From: an uncultured Paracoccaceae bacterium
GTDB lineage: Bacteria > Pseudomonadota > Alphaproteobacteria > Rhodobacterales > Rhodobacteraceae
Assembly (NCBI GenBank): GCA_947503935.1
Contig: CANNFR010000005.1
Coordinates: forward strand, 291,361-355,360
Direction of reading: 5' to 3'
DNA: 64,000 bases
Part shown: in pieces, positions 1 through 9,474 of the stretch
Layout of the letters: each line of letters opens with the position of its first letter
Numbering within the stretch: the stretch's first letter is position 1
The notes under the pieces: model-generated
What the model saw: the letters and a program-made list of their open reading frames with translations, nothing else
Database searches by the model: none
Told to the model about the DNA's origin: nothing
Made by a program: the position numbers and the translations under genes

Positions 1-481
1 AGGGGGCGTTGGGCGAGGTGCCGTAAACCTCAAAACCCGGCGCCAGTTTCGAGACATGGTCGCCGTGAGACATCCAGACCTGCTCGCGCCCCTCACCAAA
101 CCAGCCGTCGAGCAGGGGCAGGCGGTCTTCGGACGGCGTGACATAGGCCCGGCCGAACTCGGCGGTGTTGTGGCCGCGTTCGACCGTGCCGCCCAGGCAG
201 TGCATCATCACCTGCTGGCCGTAGCAGATGCCCAGAATCGGCACGCCCCTGTCGAAAACCGAAGCCGGCGGCATCGGCGCGCCTGTCGCAAAGACCGAGG
301 CCGGCCCGCCGGAAAAGATCACCGCTTTCGGGGCGAAGTCATCGAGGAAGGCGTCGGTGACATTCTGGTAGGGGTGAATCTCGCAATAAACATTCAACTC
401 ACGCAAGCGGCGCGCGATCAGCTGCGTCACCTGGCTGCCGAAATCGATGATCAGAAGGCGGTCGTGCTGTGTGTCTGTCAT
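1..481 (-). CDS. guaA: GMP synthase (glutamine-hydrolysing), N-terminal part
   Basis: Makes GMP from XMP, ATP and glutamine in the cytoplasm (last step of de novo guanine nucleotide synthesis). Only the N-terminal class I glutamine amidotransferase domain lies in the window; the gene runs off the left edge. Reading leftward from the ATG at 481, the protein begins [17 protein letters not shown], then shows the oxyanion segment SGGPASV and the nucleophile elbow GICYGQQ with its catalytic Cys. The ATP-pyrophosphatase and dimerisation domains are outside the window. The Shine-Dalgarno before the start is weak. The family call is secure from these motifs. Confidence 0.93.
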   Translation of the reverse strand, partial: MTDTQHDRLLIIDFGSQVTQLIARRLRELNVYCEIHPYQNVTDAFLDDFAPKAVIFSGGPASVFATGAPMPPASVFDRGVPILGICYGQQVMMHCLGGTVERGHNTAEFGRAYVTPSEDRLPLLDGWFGEGREQVWMSHGDHVSKLAPGFEVYGTSPNAP

Positions 482-529
482 GGCCGATGCCTAAGGCGGT
501 GTGCAAACGGGTGCAAGAGGGGCTGACGC

Positions 530-600
530 CGAGGGGGCTGTCTGCCCCCGCTTGCGGTGCCCGCAAGCCCCCCCGAGGATATTTTGAAACAGGAAAGAGG
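530..600 (-). repeat. REP-like intergenic element, copy 1
   Basis: On the minus strand this reads a short C/T-rich lead, then AAAATATCC and a run of G, followed by a GC-rich stem. The same order recurs at 21427, 33797 and, in a more diverged form, 44483. It lies between the divergent guaA and methyltransferase genes. Confidence 0.5.
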
Positions 601-711
601 GAGCGGCGCGGCGGGGGAATGTCGCTTTCCGCGTGGAAGCGCCGCAAATTCTTGGCGCGAGCGGTCTTTCAGAGGGTATTTCGAGAGGGCGGACAGCGGG
701 GAGGCATGGAT

Positions 712-2256
712 ATGAGTGACGGGGTTGCAGGGCGGCGGGCGCGCGGCGGCGGGGGCGCGGCACGGCGGGCCGAGCGGACGGCGGTGCGGATCGAGGCGGC
801 GCGCTTTATCGAACGCAACATCCCCAACCTCGAGATCCTGAACGAGGAAGCGCTGCAGATCATCGAGGCCAATGCCGAGACAGTGCTGGCCGAGATCGGC
901 GTGAACTTCGTCGACAGCCCTGAGGCATTGGAGCGCTGGCGCGACGCGGGCGCCGATGTGGATGGCGAGCGGGTGCGCCTGCCCAAGGGGTTGGCCCGAA
1001 AGCTGTGTGCGACCGCGCCATCCTCTTACATCCAACACGCGCGCAACCCCGAACGCAATGTCGAGGTGGGCGGGAAAAACCTTGTTCTGGCGCCGGTTTA
1101 CGGCCCACCCTTCGTGCGCGATGCCGCCGGGGGCCGCCGTTACGCGACGATGGAAGATTTCCGCAAGTTCGTGAAGCTGGGCTATATGTCGAAATGGCTG
1201 CACCATTCCGGCGGCACGGTCTGCGAGCCGACGGATGTGGCGGTCAACAAGCGCCATCTGGACATGCTGCTGGCGCATATGACGCTGTCGGACAAACCTT
1301 ACATGGGCTCGGTCACCGAACCCTCGCGGGCCGCAGATTCGGTGGCGATGTCGAAGATCCTCTTCGGCGACGACTTCGTCGATCAGAACACGGTGATGAC
1401 CTCGCTTGTCAACATCAACTCGCCGCTGACCTTCGATTCGACCATGATGGGGGCTTTGGAGGTCTATGCCAAAGCGAACCAGGCCTGCATCATCTCGCCC
1501 TTCATCGTGGGCGGCGCGATGGCGCCGGTGACGGTGGCCGGCACGCTGACGCAGGTGATGGCCGAGGTGATGGCGGGCGTGGCCTACAGCCAGATGATCC
1601 GCCCCGGTGCGCCGGTGATCTTCGGCGCGTTCGTCACTTCGATCGACATGAATTCCGGCGCGCCCACCTTCGGCACGCCCGAGGCCGCGCAGATCACCTA
1701 CGGCGCGGGGCAATTGGCGCGGCGGATGGGGTTGCCCTACCGCTCGGCGGGGTCGTTCTGCGGCTCGAAGCTGCCCGATGCGCAAGCGGCCTACGAGACG
1801 GCGAATTCGCTGAATATGGGGCTGTTGTCTGGCGTGAACTTCATGCTGCATGCCTGCGGCTGGCTGGAAGGCGGGCTGGTCAGTTCTTTTGAGAAATTCG
1901 TGATGGATGCCGATCAACTGGGCGCGCTGCACCAATTGGCCAAGGGCGTCGACCTCAGTGAAAACGGCCAGGCGATGGACGCGATCCGCGAGGTGGGGCC
2001 GGGCGGGCATTATCTGGGTTGCGCCCATACCCAGGCGAATTTCAAGGACGCCTTCTGGCGCAGCAACCTCTTTGACTACAAACCGTTCGAGACCTGGGAC
2101 GAGGAGGGCGCGCGCGATACCGTGGCGCTGGCCTCGGACCGGGTGGCCAAGCTTCTGGCCGATTACCAGAAACCCGCGCTGGATCCGGGTGTGGAAGAGG
2201 CTTTGACGGCCTTCGTGGCCGAGCGCAAGGCCGCGGAACCCGACGCATTCGCGTAA
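712..2256 (+). CDS. Trimethylamine methyltransferase family protein (MttB superfamily, non-pyrrolysine)
   Basis: About 514 residues, the usual length of the MttB/MtgB superfamily, which moves a methyl group from a methylated amine to a corrinoid protein. There is no in-frame amber codon, so it belongs to the non-pyrrolysine branch. Characterised members of that branch act on quaternary amines such as glycine betaine; the substrate here is unknown. The start at 712 is chosen because GGGGAGG at 698-704 lies 7 nt upstream; an ATG at 706 is too close to it. The first 25 residues are Arg/Gly-rich and atypical. No corrinoid protein, corrinoid activator or methyltetrahydrofolate methyltransferase is next to it, so partners must be encoded elsewhere. 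Family call is firm, substrate is not. Confidence 0.85.
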   Translation: MSDGVAGRRARGGGGAARRAERTAVRIEAARFIERNIPNLEILNEEALQIIEANAETVLAEIGVNFVDSPEALERWRDAGADVDGERVRLPKGLARKLCATAPSSYIQHARNPERNVEVGGKNLVLAPVYGPPFVRDAAGGRRYATMEDFRKFVKLGYMSKWLHHSGGTVCEPTDVAVNKRHLDMLLAHMTLSDKPYMGSVTEPSRAADSVAMSKILFGDDFVDQNTVMTSLVNINSPLTFDSTMMGALEVYAKANQACIISPFIVGGAMAPVTVAGTLTQVMAEVMAGVAYSQMIRPGAPVIFGAFVTSIDMNSGAPTFGTPEAAQITYGAGQLARRMGLPYRSAGSFCGSKLPDAQAAYETANSLNMGLLSGVNFMLHACGWLEGGLVSSFEKFVMDADQLGALHQLAKGVDLSENGQAMDAIREVGPGGHYLGCAHTQANFKDAFWRSNLFDYKPFETWDEEGARDTVALASDRVAKLLADYQKPALDPGVEEALTAFVAERKAAEPDAFA

Positions 2257-2277
2257 ACGTGCGCGTCGGGCAAAAGC

Positions 2278-2565
2278 TTAGACCGCCTGCTGGCGGTTGA
2301 TCAGGCGCATCTCGGCCAGAATTGCGATCATCACATCGACGTGGCGCGACACGCTGTAGCTGGCGCCGCCGTCTTTTCGGGCCACCTCCAGCGCCTCCTC
2401 CTGATCGATCAGGCGGGTCATGGCGACCTGTGGCGACGGGGCCGGGCCGTTCAGAAGGCGCTTGAGATCGCGGTTGCGGTTATACTCCGTCGTGCCGTGG
2501 TGAGCGGCCCTGATCAGCAGACGCGGGCGCTTGAGCTTGGCGAGAACTTGCGAAAAATCGGTCAT
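2278..2565 (-). CDS. DUF6477 family protein
   Basis: A 95-residue cytoplasmic protein with no signal peptide or membrane segment. It has the layout of the small Rhodobacteraceae DUF6477 family: a basic N-terminus (LKRPRLLIRAAHHG), a central Arg-rich stretch and a C-terminal helix with SRHVDVMIAILAEM. Its function is unknown. It is divergent from the DUF6456 gene at 2775, with about 210 bp of shared upstream DNA. Only 21 bp separate its stop from that of the methyltransferase, so the two genes converge. Confidence 0.8.
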   Translation of the reverse strand: MTDFSQVLAKLKRPRLLIRAAHHGTTEYNRNRDLKRLLNGPAPSPQVAMTRLIDQEEALEVARKDGGASYSVSRHVDVMIAILAEMRLINRQQAV

Positions 2566-2774
2566 GGTACAACTCCGGCAAAGTGACCCGCCCTGTATAA
2601 CTCAACCTAAGCGGGCGTTGCCTAAGTGCCGGAGGACCGTACGCACCTTTCAGAAAAGTTTATGAATTCCATCGAATGCTGTGGATCGACGCGGTTGTTA
2701 ACACCCAGGTAACCCCGTCAATCACAGGTTGTAGCCGCGTTCATGTGATTGATAGGCGACGAAGGACATGGAGT

Positions 2775-3932
2775 ATGCAGAGCTGTGTGGGGGTAGAGCG
2801 TTTTGTAAAGGGTTTTCCCAAATGGGTCCCTGTTGAGGCGCGACACTACCTGCTGCACACCGAGACAGGGGTTTCGATCCGTGCGCTGGCGCGCGGCGAG
2901 GGATGTCATGCCTCAACCGTTCTGCGGCAGGTGCGGCGGGTGGAAAATCGCCGCGAAGACCCCCTGGTCGATGAGGCGCTGCGCCGCCTGATCGCTGAAA
3001 ACCTGTCCGATACACCCCCCTCCGGCCGCTGTGAACACAAGGACGATGACCCCATGAGTGTACAACCCCGCAATTTGAAAACGCCCGTGCCTTCAAAGCC
3101 CGATGCCATCACGATCGATCGCGAGGCCCGCCGGATCTTGCGCCGTCTCTCGGAAACCGGGGCCGTTCTGGCCGTCGCGGCCGAACTGGACCGCGCGGTG
3201 GTGCTGCGCGACATGCCCGATGGGCGCCAGACGCGCATCGCGGTGATGGACCGCGCCGTCGCACAGGCCTTTGCGCTGAAGGACTGGATCGTGCGCAAGG
3301 GCCTGGCGGGCCGTGTTGCCACCTATGAGATCACGGCTGCCGGCCGCGCCGCGCTGAAGCGGCTTCTGGCGGAAGATCAGGCCAGTCGCGAGGGCTTTGC
3401 CGAAGCACCGGGCCGGTTTTCCGAACAACACCGCGAATGGGATGAAAAGCAGGTCGGCGATAAGGGCGAGGCGCCACGGCGTGTCCGCTACAATGTGGCG
3501 GAAAACCCGCTGGCCGCTTTGGCCCGGCGGCGCGAGAAGGATGGCAAGCCGTTTCTGGCGCCCGAACTGGTCGCCGCGGGAGAGCGTCTGCGCGAGGATT
3601 TTGAACTGGCGCAGATGGGCCCGCGCGTGGCGCAGAACTGGGACCGGTTCTTGACGGCAGGCTCTGATCGGGGCGCATTTCGCAATGATGCGGGCCGCGC
3701 CGAGGGGCCCGAGGCCGCCCGGGGCCGCGTGGCCGCCGCCTTGCACGATCTGGGTCCTGGCTTGGGCGATATGGTACTGCGGGTCTGTTGTTTCCTGGAA
3801 GGGTTGGAGGCGGCCGAAAAGCGCATGGGCTGGTCGGCGCGGTCGGGCAAGATCGTCTTGCGGATCGCTCTGCAGCGTTTGCGGCGCCATTATGACGAGA
3901 CCGAGGGGCGCTACGGGGCGATGATCGGCTGA
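2775..3932 (+). CDS. Helix-turn-helix protein with C-terminal DUF6456 domain
   Basis: A 385-residue cytoplasmic protein, likely DNA-binding. Residues 1-70 look like a helix-turn-helix (GVSIRALARGEGCHASTVLRQ). A middle part (about 115-200) has winged-helix character (LKDWIVRKGLAGR then YEITAAGRAAL). The C-terminal part (about 235-385) matches the DUF6456 pattern, with GPRVAQNWDRF and a final basic helix. The start at 2775 is preceded by GAAGGA with 8 nt spacing; upstream in-frame codons lack a ribosome-binding site. DUF6456 proteins are found in Rhodobacterales and related orders; the regulatory target is not known. Confidence 0.75.
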   Translation: MQSCVGVERFVKGFPKWVPVEARHYLLHTETGVSIRALARGEGCHASTVLRQVRRVENRREDPLVDEALRRLIAENLSDTPPSGRCEHKDDDPMSVQPRNLKTPVPSKPDAITIDREARRILRRLSETGAVLAVAAELDRAVVLRDMPDGRQTRIAVMDRAVAQAFALKDWIVRKGLAGRVATYEITAAGRAALKRLLAEDQASREGFAEAPGRFSEQHREWDEKQVGDKGEAPRRVRYNVAENPLAALARRREKDGKPFLAPELVAAGERLREDFELAQMGPRVAQNWDRFLTAGSDRGAFRNDAGRAEGPEAARGRVAAALHDLGPGLGDMVLRVCCFLEGLEAAEKRMGWSARSGKIVLRIALQRLRRHYDETEGRYGAMIG

Positions 3933-4101
3933 GGGGCAGGGGGGCGCTCCCGCCCCCGTCCGGCGCGGGCAAGCCGCTTGTCCGGCGTTGGGCCGGGCGC
4001 CGCGCCAAGGCGCGGCGCAGCCCGGGTGCCGGCGGCGCGGATAAATTGACATCCCGCGGCGCGCCTTTAAGGTCTCGATCTTGTCTGTTTGGAGGCCGCC
4101 C

Positions 4102-4719
4102 ATGCCGCTTGATCTCTGGATTGCTTTCGTTCTGGCCTCGGCTGTCTTGCTGGCCATACCCGGGCCGACGATTCTGCTGGTCGTCTCATATTCGTTGACG
4201 CAGGGACGGCGCGTGGCCATGCGCATGGCCGCAGGCGTTGCCTTGGGCGATCTGATCGCGATGACAGCCTCGCTGGCCGGTCTTGGGGCGCTGGTGTTGG
4301 CCTCGGCGACCCTGTTCACATTGCTGAAATGGGTCGGGGCGGCCTATCTGGTCTATCTGGGGGTTCGGCTGCTTAGGTCGCCGCCCGCGCTGCCTGAGGC
4401 CCAGGTGGCGGATATCGTCGATCGGCAGGTCTTCTGGCACGCCGTCACGGTAACGGCCCTGAACCCCAAATCCATCGCCTTCTTCATCGCCTTCGTGCCG
4501 CAATTCATCCAACCGGACATGGCTTTGATGCCCCAATTCACCATTCTGATCGCGACATTTGTAGCGCTGGCGGCCTTGAACGCCCTGGCCTATGCCCTCT
4601 TGGCCGACCGTCTGCGCGCCCGCATCCGCAGGCCTGCGACGCTGACCTGGATGAACCGGGCCGGCGGTGGGGCCTTGGTGGGCATGGGGGCGTTGACGGC
4701 GACATTGCAACGCGCGTGA
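4102..4719 (+). CDS. LysE/RhtB family amino-acid exporter
   Basis: A 205-residue inner-membrane protein with about six hydrophobic segments and the family signature near the N-terminus (LAIPGPTILLVVSYSL, residues about 17-32). Families of this type export amino acids or their derivatives by proton antiport. The start is ATG 4102 because GGAGG at 4091-4095 lies 6 nt upstream; the TTG at 4081 has no such support. It lies upstream of lipA in the same direction, with about 125 bp between them. The substrate cannot be read from the sequence. Confidence 0.85.
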   Translation: MPLDLWIAFVLASAVLLAIPGPTILLVVSYSLTQGRRVAMRMAAGVALGDLIAMTASLAGLGALVLASATLFTLLKWVGAAYLVYLGVRLLRSPPALPEAQVADIVDRQVFWHAVTVTALNPKSIAFFIAFVPQFIQPDMALMPQFTILIATFVALAALNALAYALLADRLRARIRRPATLTWMNRAGGGALVGMGALTATLQRA

Positions 4720-4844
4720 GAGGCCCTGAGCCTGCCCCACCAGCAGGATTGCGTCAGGCGCAAGGCTGCCTGCCGGGGCGGCCTTGCCCTTGGACAAGCC
4801 TTGCGGGATGACCTATGTGAAGGGCAAGGCAGGAGAATGACCCC

Positions 4845-5804
4845 ATGAGCCCGCGTGACCTGAAAATCCCCGGCGAACGCCACCCCGAAAAGGCGCATCG
4901 CCCCGATAACGCCCAGCCAAAAAAGCCCGACTGGATTCGCGTGAAGGCGCCGACCTCGGCCGGCTACAAGGCCACCCGCGATATCATGCGCGAGCATAAG
5001 CTGGTCACCGTCTGCGAAGAGGCGGGCTGCCCCAATGTCGGCGAATGCTGGAGCCAGGGCCACGCCACGATGATGATCATGGGCGAGGTCTGCACCCGCG
5101 CCTGCACGTTTTGCAACATCGCCACCGGCAAGCCGCCCGAAGCCCTGGACGTGTTCGAGCCGGGGCGCGTCGCCGATGCGGTCAAAAAGCTGGGGCTGAA
5201 CCATGTGGTGATCACCAGCGTCGACCGCGACGATGTCGAGGATGGCGGGGCCGAGCATTTCGCCCAGACGATCCGCGCCATCCGCCGTCAGGCGCCGGGC
5301 ACGACGATTGAGATCCTGACGCCCGATTTCATCAAATGCGGGCCCGAGGCTTTGGAAGTGGTCGTGGCGGCGCGCCCGGACGTCTTCAACCACAACCTTG
5401 AAACGGTGCCCGGCCTTTACCCCGAAGTGCGCCCCGGCGCGCGCTATTTCCACTCGCTGAGGCTGTTGCAGCGGGTGAAAGAGATCGACCCCTCGATGTT
5501 CACCAAATCCGGCATCATGGTGGGCCTTGGCGAAGACCGCCAGGCGGTGTTGCAGGTGATGGATGACATGCGCGCGGCAGATATCGATTTTCTGACCATC
5601 GGCCAGTACTTGCAGCCGACGCCCAAGCATCACCGCGTCGACCGGTTCGTGACGCCCGAGGAATTCGGCGGCTATGAAAAAGCGGCCTATGGCAAGGGGT
5701 TCCTCATGGTCTCGGCCACGCCGCTGACACGGTCATCCTACCACGCAGGTGACGATTTCGCCCGCCTGCGCGCGGCACGCCTGCAAAAGCTGGGGCGCGC
5801 CTGA
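4845..5804 (+). CDS. lipA: Lipoyl synthase
   Basis: Radical SAM enzyme that inserts two sulfurs into the octanoyl group on lipoyl domains of 2-oxoacid dehydrogenases and the glycine cleavage H protein. At 319 residues it is full length. The auxiliary-cluster cysteines are C57, C62 and C68 (C-x4-C-x5-C) and the radical SAM cysteines C83, C87 and C90 (C-x3-C-x2-C). The C-terminal RSSYHA motif, whose serine ligates the auxiliary cluster, is also present. AGGAG at 4831 precedes the start by 9 nt. It is probably transcribed alone or with the upstream exporter. Confidence 0.97.
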   Translation: MSPRDLKIPGERHPEKAHRPDNAQPKKPDWIRVKAPTSAGYKATRDIMREHKLVTVCEEAGCPNVGECWSQGHATMMIMGEVCTRACTFCNIATGKPPEALDVFEPGRVADAVKKLGLNHVVITSVDRDDVEDGGAEHFAQTIRAIRRQAPGTTIEILTPDFIKCGPEALEVVVAARPDVFNHNLETVPGLYPEVRPGARYFHSLRLLQRVKEIDPSMFTKSGIMVGLGEDRQAVLQVMDDMRAADIDFLTIGQYLQPTPKHHRVDRFVTPEEFGGYEKAAYGKGFLMVSATPLTRSSYHAGDDFARLRAARLQKLGRA

Positions 5805-6050
5805 GCGGCGTTACCCTGCCGGAGACCGCCACGACAATGCCAGGCAGGCCCGCTTGATCGCAGAAAGCCGCTTCCGGTTTTGCGCCGAGCGCTCTAGGAT
5901 CGTTCCGCGGGCAGGCGATGGCGTCGCCAGCGCAGGGCGTGACCCCCGCAATTCCCATCCTGAACGCCGGGACTTTCTTTGCCGCGTCGCGGTTTGGGAG
6001 AGGCCCGCCCTCCCGGATCCGGCGCGGTTTCGGACCGAAGGAGCCATGCG

Positions 6051-7250
6051 ATGGATCGCCCAGAATTCTACCGCTTTCATCAGGGCCAAAAGACACTGCC
6101 CTTCGCGGACGACGAATATGCGGGACGTCTGACCACCCTGCGCGCGGAAATGCAGGCCCGCGGCGTGGATGCGGCGGTTTTCACCTCGATGCACTGCATC
6201 GCCTACTATAGCGGTTTTCTCTATTGCGCGTTTGGCAGGCCTTATGCCCTGGTTGTCACCGCCGAGGACAACGTAACGATCAGTGCCGGGATCGATGCGG
6301 CGCAACCTTGGCGGCGCTGTTATGGCGACAACATCACCTACACCGATTGGCAGCGGAACAATTACTGGCGGGCTATCCGGTCGGTGACCGGCACGGGCCA
6401 AAAGGTTGGCTATGAGGCAGACCACATCACGCTTGCCCAGAAGGCGCTGTTGGACGCGTTTCTGACGCCCGCCGCCACCGTTGATCTGGCCGCTGTTGCG
6501 ATGCGCCAGAGGATGCGGAAATCCGACGCGGAAATCGCACTGATCAGGGCCGGGGCTGAGGTTGCCGATGTCGGCGGCTACGCGATGAGAGAAGCCATCA
6601 AGCCGGGCCTGCGCGAGATCGATGTGGCCATGGCGGGGCGTGATGAGATGGAGCTTGAAATCGCAAAGCGGTTTCCGAAGGCCGAGTATCGCGACACCTG
6701 GGTCTGGTTCCAGTCCGGCATCAACACGGACGGGGCGCATAATCCGGTGACAAGCCGCAAGCTGGAGGCGGGGGATATTCTGAGCCTGAATGCCTTCCCG
6801 ATGATCAATGGCTACTACACAGCCCTGGAACGCACCTTGTTCGTGGAAAACGTGGATGAGGCCAGTCTTGCGCTATGGCAGGCCAATGTTGCCGCCCATG
6901 AATACGGGATGAGCTTGCTGAAGCCGGGCGCCAACTGTGCCGATGTGACCCGGCGGATCAATGCGTTTCTGGCCGATCGCGATCTGCTGCAGTATCGCAC
7001 CTTTGGATACGGCCATTCCTTCGGCGTGCTTTCGCATTACTACGGGCGCGAGGCAGGGTTGGAATTGCGCGAAGACATCGACACGGTGCTGGAACCGGGC
7101 ATGGTCATCTCGATGGAGCCCATGTTGACCGTCCCCGAAGGCAAACCGGGCGCCGGTGGCTACCGCGAGCATGACATCCTGATCATCACCGAGGAGGGCA
7201 ACGAGAATATCACGGGATATCCCTACGGTCCGGACTTCAACATCGTCTGA
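6051..7250 (+). CDS. Creatinase (creatine amidinohydrolase), M24 fold
   Basis: Predicted to hydrolyse creatine to sarcosine and urea. At 399 residues it is close to the roughly 400 of the Pseudomonas enzyme, with long near-identical blocks. Examples are YYSGFLYCAFGRPYALVVT, FQSGINTDGAHNPVTSRK (H230, matching the catalytic His) and the C-terminal GYGHSFGVLSHYYGREAG and EPGMVISMEPM. The start at 6051 follows GAAGGAG at 6037-6043 by 7 nt. No creatininase, sarcosine oxidase or urease gene is adjacent, so the rest of a creatine pathway would lie elsewhere. A relaxed-specificity M24 relative is possible but less likely given the block identity. Confidence 0.88.
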   Translation: MDRPEFYRFHQGQKTLPFADDEYAGRLTTLRAEMQARGVDAAVFTSMHCIAYYSGFLYCAFGRPYALVVTAEDNVTISAGIDAAQPWRRCYGDNITYTDWQRNNYWRAIRSVTGTGQKVGYEADHITLAQKALLDAFLTPAATVDLAAVAMRQRMRKSDAEIALIRAGAEVADVGGYAMREAIKPGLREIDVAMAGRDEMELEIAKRFPKAEYRDTWVWFQSGINTDGAHNPVTSRKLEAGDILSLNAFPMINGYYTALERTLFVENVDEASLALWQANVAAHEYGMSLLKPGANCADVTRRINAFLADRDLLQYRTFGYGHSFGVLSHYYGREAGLELREDIDTVLEPGMVISMEPMLTVPEGKPGAGGYREHDILIITEEGNENITGYPYGPDFNIV

Positions 7251-7272
7251 GCGCAGTCTAACGTGACACCCC

Positions 7273-7295
7273 GAAAATCTGCGTTGCAGATTTTC
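7273..7295. terminator. Bidirectional stem-loop terminator
   Basis: A perfect 10-bp stem, GAAAATCTGC and GCAGATTTTC, with the loop GTT. It sits in the 56-bp gap between the convergent creatinase and outer-membrane barrel genes. A/T-rich stem ends give a U-rich tract on both strands. Confidence 0.75.
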
Positions 7296-7306
7296 CGGAT
7301 GCCGCT

Positions 7307-8215
7307 CTAGAATTTCCAGCCGAGCGACACGTCGTAGATCGTGCCGACCGATCGGCCGTCAAGCACGCCGATCTGGCCATAGGCGCCGATGGGCCATTCG
7401 TATTCCAGGCTGAGGCCATAGACATCGATGACATTGGTGTTCAGCGCCGTGGCCGTCACCGTGATCTCCTCGGTCGGCAGATAGCTGAACCAGGCATCCG
7501 TTCCGTCGGCGTCAAGGCCGCTGCGGTGGAAGTAGAACAGCCCCCCTTGCCAGCGGCCCCAGTCGGATTCGCCTCCGATGCGCATCGTCTCAACGTCGGA
7601 CCCGCCATCATCGACGATCTCGTAATCGGCCATCAGAACGAAGGGTTGAAACACCTTGTAGCTTGCCGCCAGCCCAAACGCGTCGGCATCGATATCGTCG
7701 AAGCGGTGATAGGAGGCCGCAACCGCGACATTTCCATAATCCCCGTCATAACGCAGCCCGTAGGGTGCATCGTCATCCGACAGCAGATAGATCGCATCGA
7801 CGAGGTTCTTGTTCAGCACCGCCAGTTCCAGATCGAACAGACGGCTGCCACCAAGCGCGGGGCGATTGTCCAGCGACCCGTAGGCGCCGCGCGGGATACC
7901 GATCGAGAATTTCGAGGGGCCGAACGAGTAGGTCAGTGCGGCGTAGATCGCCTCATTCCCGTCATCGCCGTCGGTCACGAATTCCATCCCAAGATCGAAG
8001 CCAAGACCAGGCGCTGCGGCAAAAAGGCCCCGGCCCGTGCTGAGCGTCACATCCCCCAATAGAAACGTATCGTCGCTGATGTCGCCGCTGAGATGCTCCA
8101 GCTCGACATAACCGGAAAACGTCAGGCCGGCCGCGCTGTCCTGCGCGAAGCCCGCTTGCGCGACAACGATGCCGGCGGCTGCAACACAAAGACCCGTCTT
8201 CCAGTTCATTGGCAT
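7307..8215 (-). CDS. Exported outer-membrane beta-barrel (porin-like) protein
   Basis: About 302 residues with a Sec signal peptide (MPMNWKTGLCVAAAGIVVAQ, cleaved near GFAQ-D). It ends in alternating short beta strands and a terminal aromatic residue (VSLGWKF), the mark of a barrel folded by the BAM complex. The sequence between is Gly/Asp/Tyr-rich with repeated strand-turn units, as in Rhodobacter-type porins, though no close family is recognised. The start is the third of three consecutive ATG codons, 7 nt after GGAG. The role is probably diffusion across the outer membrane; the substrate is unknown. Confidence 0.7.
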   Translation of the reverse strand: MPMNWKTGLCVAAAGIVVAQAGFAQDSAAGLTFSGYVELEHLSGDISDDTFLLGDVTLSTGRGLFAAAPGLGFDLGMEFVTDGDDGNEAIYAALTYSFGPSKFSIGIPRGAYGSLDNRPALGGSRLFDLELAVLNKNLVDAIYLLSDDDAPYGLRYDGDYGNVAVAASYHRFDDIDADAFGLAASYKVFQPFVLMADYEIVDDGGSDVETMRIGGESDWGRWQGGLFYFHRSGLDADGTDAWFSYLPTEEITVTATALNTNVIDVYGLSLEYEWPIGAYGQIGVLDGRSVGTIYDVSLGWKF

Positions 8216-8391
8216 CATCATACTCCAAAACGACATGTTGTGGATAACGTCTAGTCTTCGACTATACAGCAAACAATCGAGATTTGGGCTTAATATCCGG
8301 TAAAAGGCCCGCCGACGCATCAATGCAACAGCTTTTCTGGCCGATCCAAGGGGCAAGCGCGCCTCTGGCGGTATCGTCGCTGCCGGTCAGG

Positions 8392-8931
8392 TCATTCGGG
8401 AAATCTGACCTTGCCGATATAGGGCAGGTTGCGATTTCGTTGGGCGAAGTCGATGCCGTAGCCGACCACGAATTCGTCGGGTATCTCAAACCCTGTCCAG
8501 GTCGCGCGGATCGGCACTTCGCGGCGGGTGGGCTTGTCAAGGAGTGCACAAACCTCAAGCCGGGCGGGCCCCCGACTTTGCAGCAGGTTCACGACATGAT
8601 GCAGGGTGAAGCCTGTATCGACGATATCCTCGACCACCAGCACGTCCCGCCCGGCAATCTCGCCGCGCAAGTCCTTGAGAATACGCACTTCGCGTGAGCT
8701 TTCCATGGCGTCGCCGTAAGAGGAGGCCTCGAGAAAATCCACCTCGACCGGCAAATCGATCTCGCGCACCAGATCGGCGATGAAGACGAAGGACCCCCTG
8801 AGAAGCCCAACGACGACCAGCTTGTCGGTGCCCGCGAAATGGTCCGAGATTTCTCTCGCCAGCTCCTCGACCCGGGCGGCAATCGCCTTGGCCGAGATCA
8901 TCTCATCGACGACATATGGACGCGCAACCAT
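8392..8931 (-). CDS. hpt: Hypoxanthine phosphoribosyltransferase
   Basis: Purine salvage: hypoxanthine (and usually guanine) plus PRPP gives IMP or GMP. The 179 residues are the normal bacterial length. The PRPP-binding loop [14 protein letters not shown] is present, as are the early [12 protein letters not shown] segment and the C-terminal [11 protein letters not shown] typical of Hpt. The start at 8931 follows AAGGGG by about 6 nt; a much longer in-frame extension runs through the divergent COQ10-like gene and is not real. It is divergent from the gene at 9007, with 75 bp between starts. Confidence 0.93.
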   Translation of the reverse strand: MVARPYVVDEMISAKAIAARVEELAREISDHFAGTDKLVVVGLLRGSFVFIADLVREIDLPVEVDFLEASSYGDAMESSREVRILKDLRGEIAGRDVLVVEDIVDTGFTLHHVVNLLQSRGPARLEVCALLDKPTRREVPIRATWTGFEIPDEFVVGYGIDFAQRNRNLPYIGKVRFPE

Positions 8932-9006
8932 GACCACCCCTTGATTTCCCCGCCATACTCTACGAAATGGCGCACCATTGTCACGGGGCGAAACGACGGA
9001 GGGCGC

Positions 9007-9474
9007 ATGCCCACGCATCGGGAAAAGCGGGTGCTGCCATATACGGTGCAGCAAATGTACGATCTGGTGGCCGATATCGGCAGCTATCCGGAGTTTCTGC
9101 CGTGGACCTCGGCCGCGCGCATCCGCTCGCGCACAGATCATGGCGATCACGAGGTGATCGAGGCCGATCTGGTGATCTCGTTCAAGGTCTTCCGCGAACG
9201 GTTCGGCAGCCGCGTCACGCTCTGGCCCGAGAAACGCAAGATCGACACCGAATATATCGACGGGCCGTTCCGCTATATGGAATCCACTTGGGCGTTTCAC
9301 GAGGCCGAGGACGGCTGCGAGGTTGAGTTTTTCGTCGATTTCGAATTCAAGAACGCCATCCTGCAAGGCATCATCGGGGTCGTCTTCAACGATGCGATCA
9401 GACGGATCGTTCGCGCGTTTGAGCGTCGCGCGGCCGATCTTTACAGCCCTGTCCAGAAGGCGCGAGGCGGATAG
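9007..9474 (+). CDS. COQ10/RatA-type START-domain protein (coenzyme Q-binding)
   Basis: A 155-residue SRPBCC/START-like lipid-binding fold. It begins with [21 protein letters not shown] and contains the family segment [14 protein letters not shown]10 homologues bind ubiquinone and support respiration. Related E. coli proteins are annotated RatA toxins, but that label has little support in alphaproteobacteria. No partner antitoxin-like gene (RatB) is next to it. GGAGG at 8998-9002 lies 4 nt before the ATG. Confidence 0.87.
   Translation: MPTHREKRVLPYTVQQMYDLVADIGSYPEFLPWTSAARIRSRTDHGDHEVIEADLVISFKVFRERFGSRVTLWPEKRKIDTEYIDGPFRYMESTWAFHEAEDGCEVEFFVDFEFKNAILQGIIGVVFNDAIRRIVRAFERRAADLYSPVQKARGG

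Noticed and set aside
478..2028. Long minus-strand open frame across the MttB-type gene
   Set aside because: It is the high-GC antisense shadow of the methyltransferase; it is Arg/His-rich with no family features.
9007..9474. RatA toxin of a toxin-antitoxin pair
   Set aside because: The sequence fits COQ10-type START proteins and no partner (RatB) gene is adjacent, so a toxin role is not supported.
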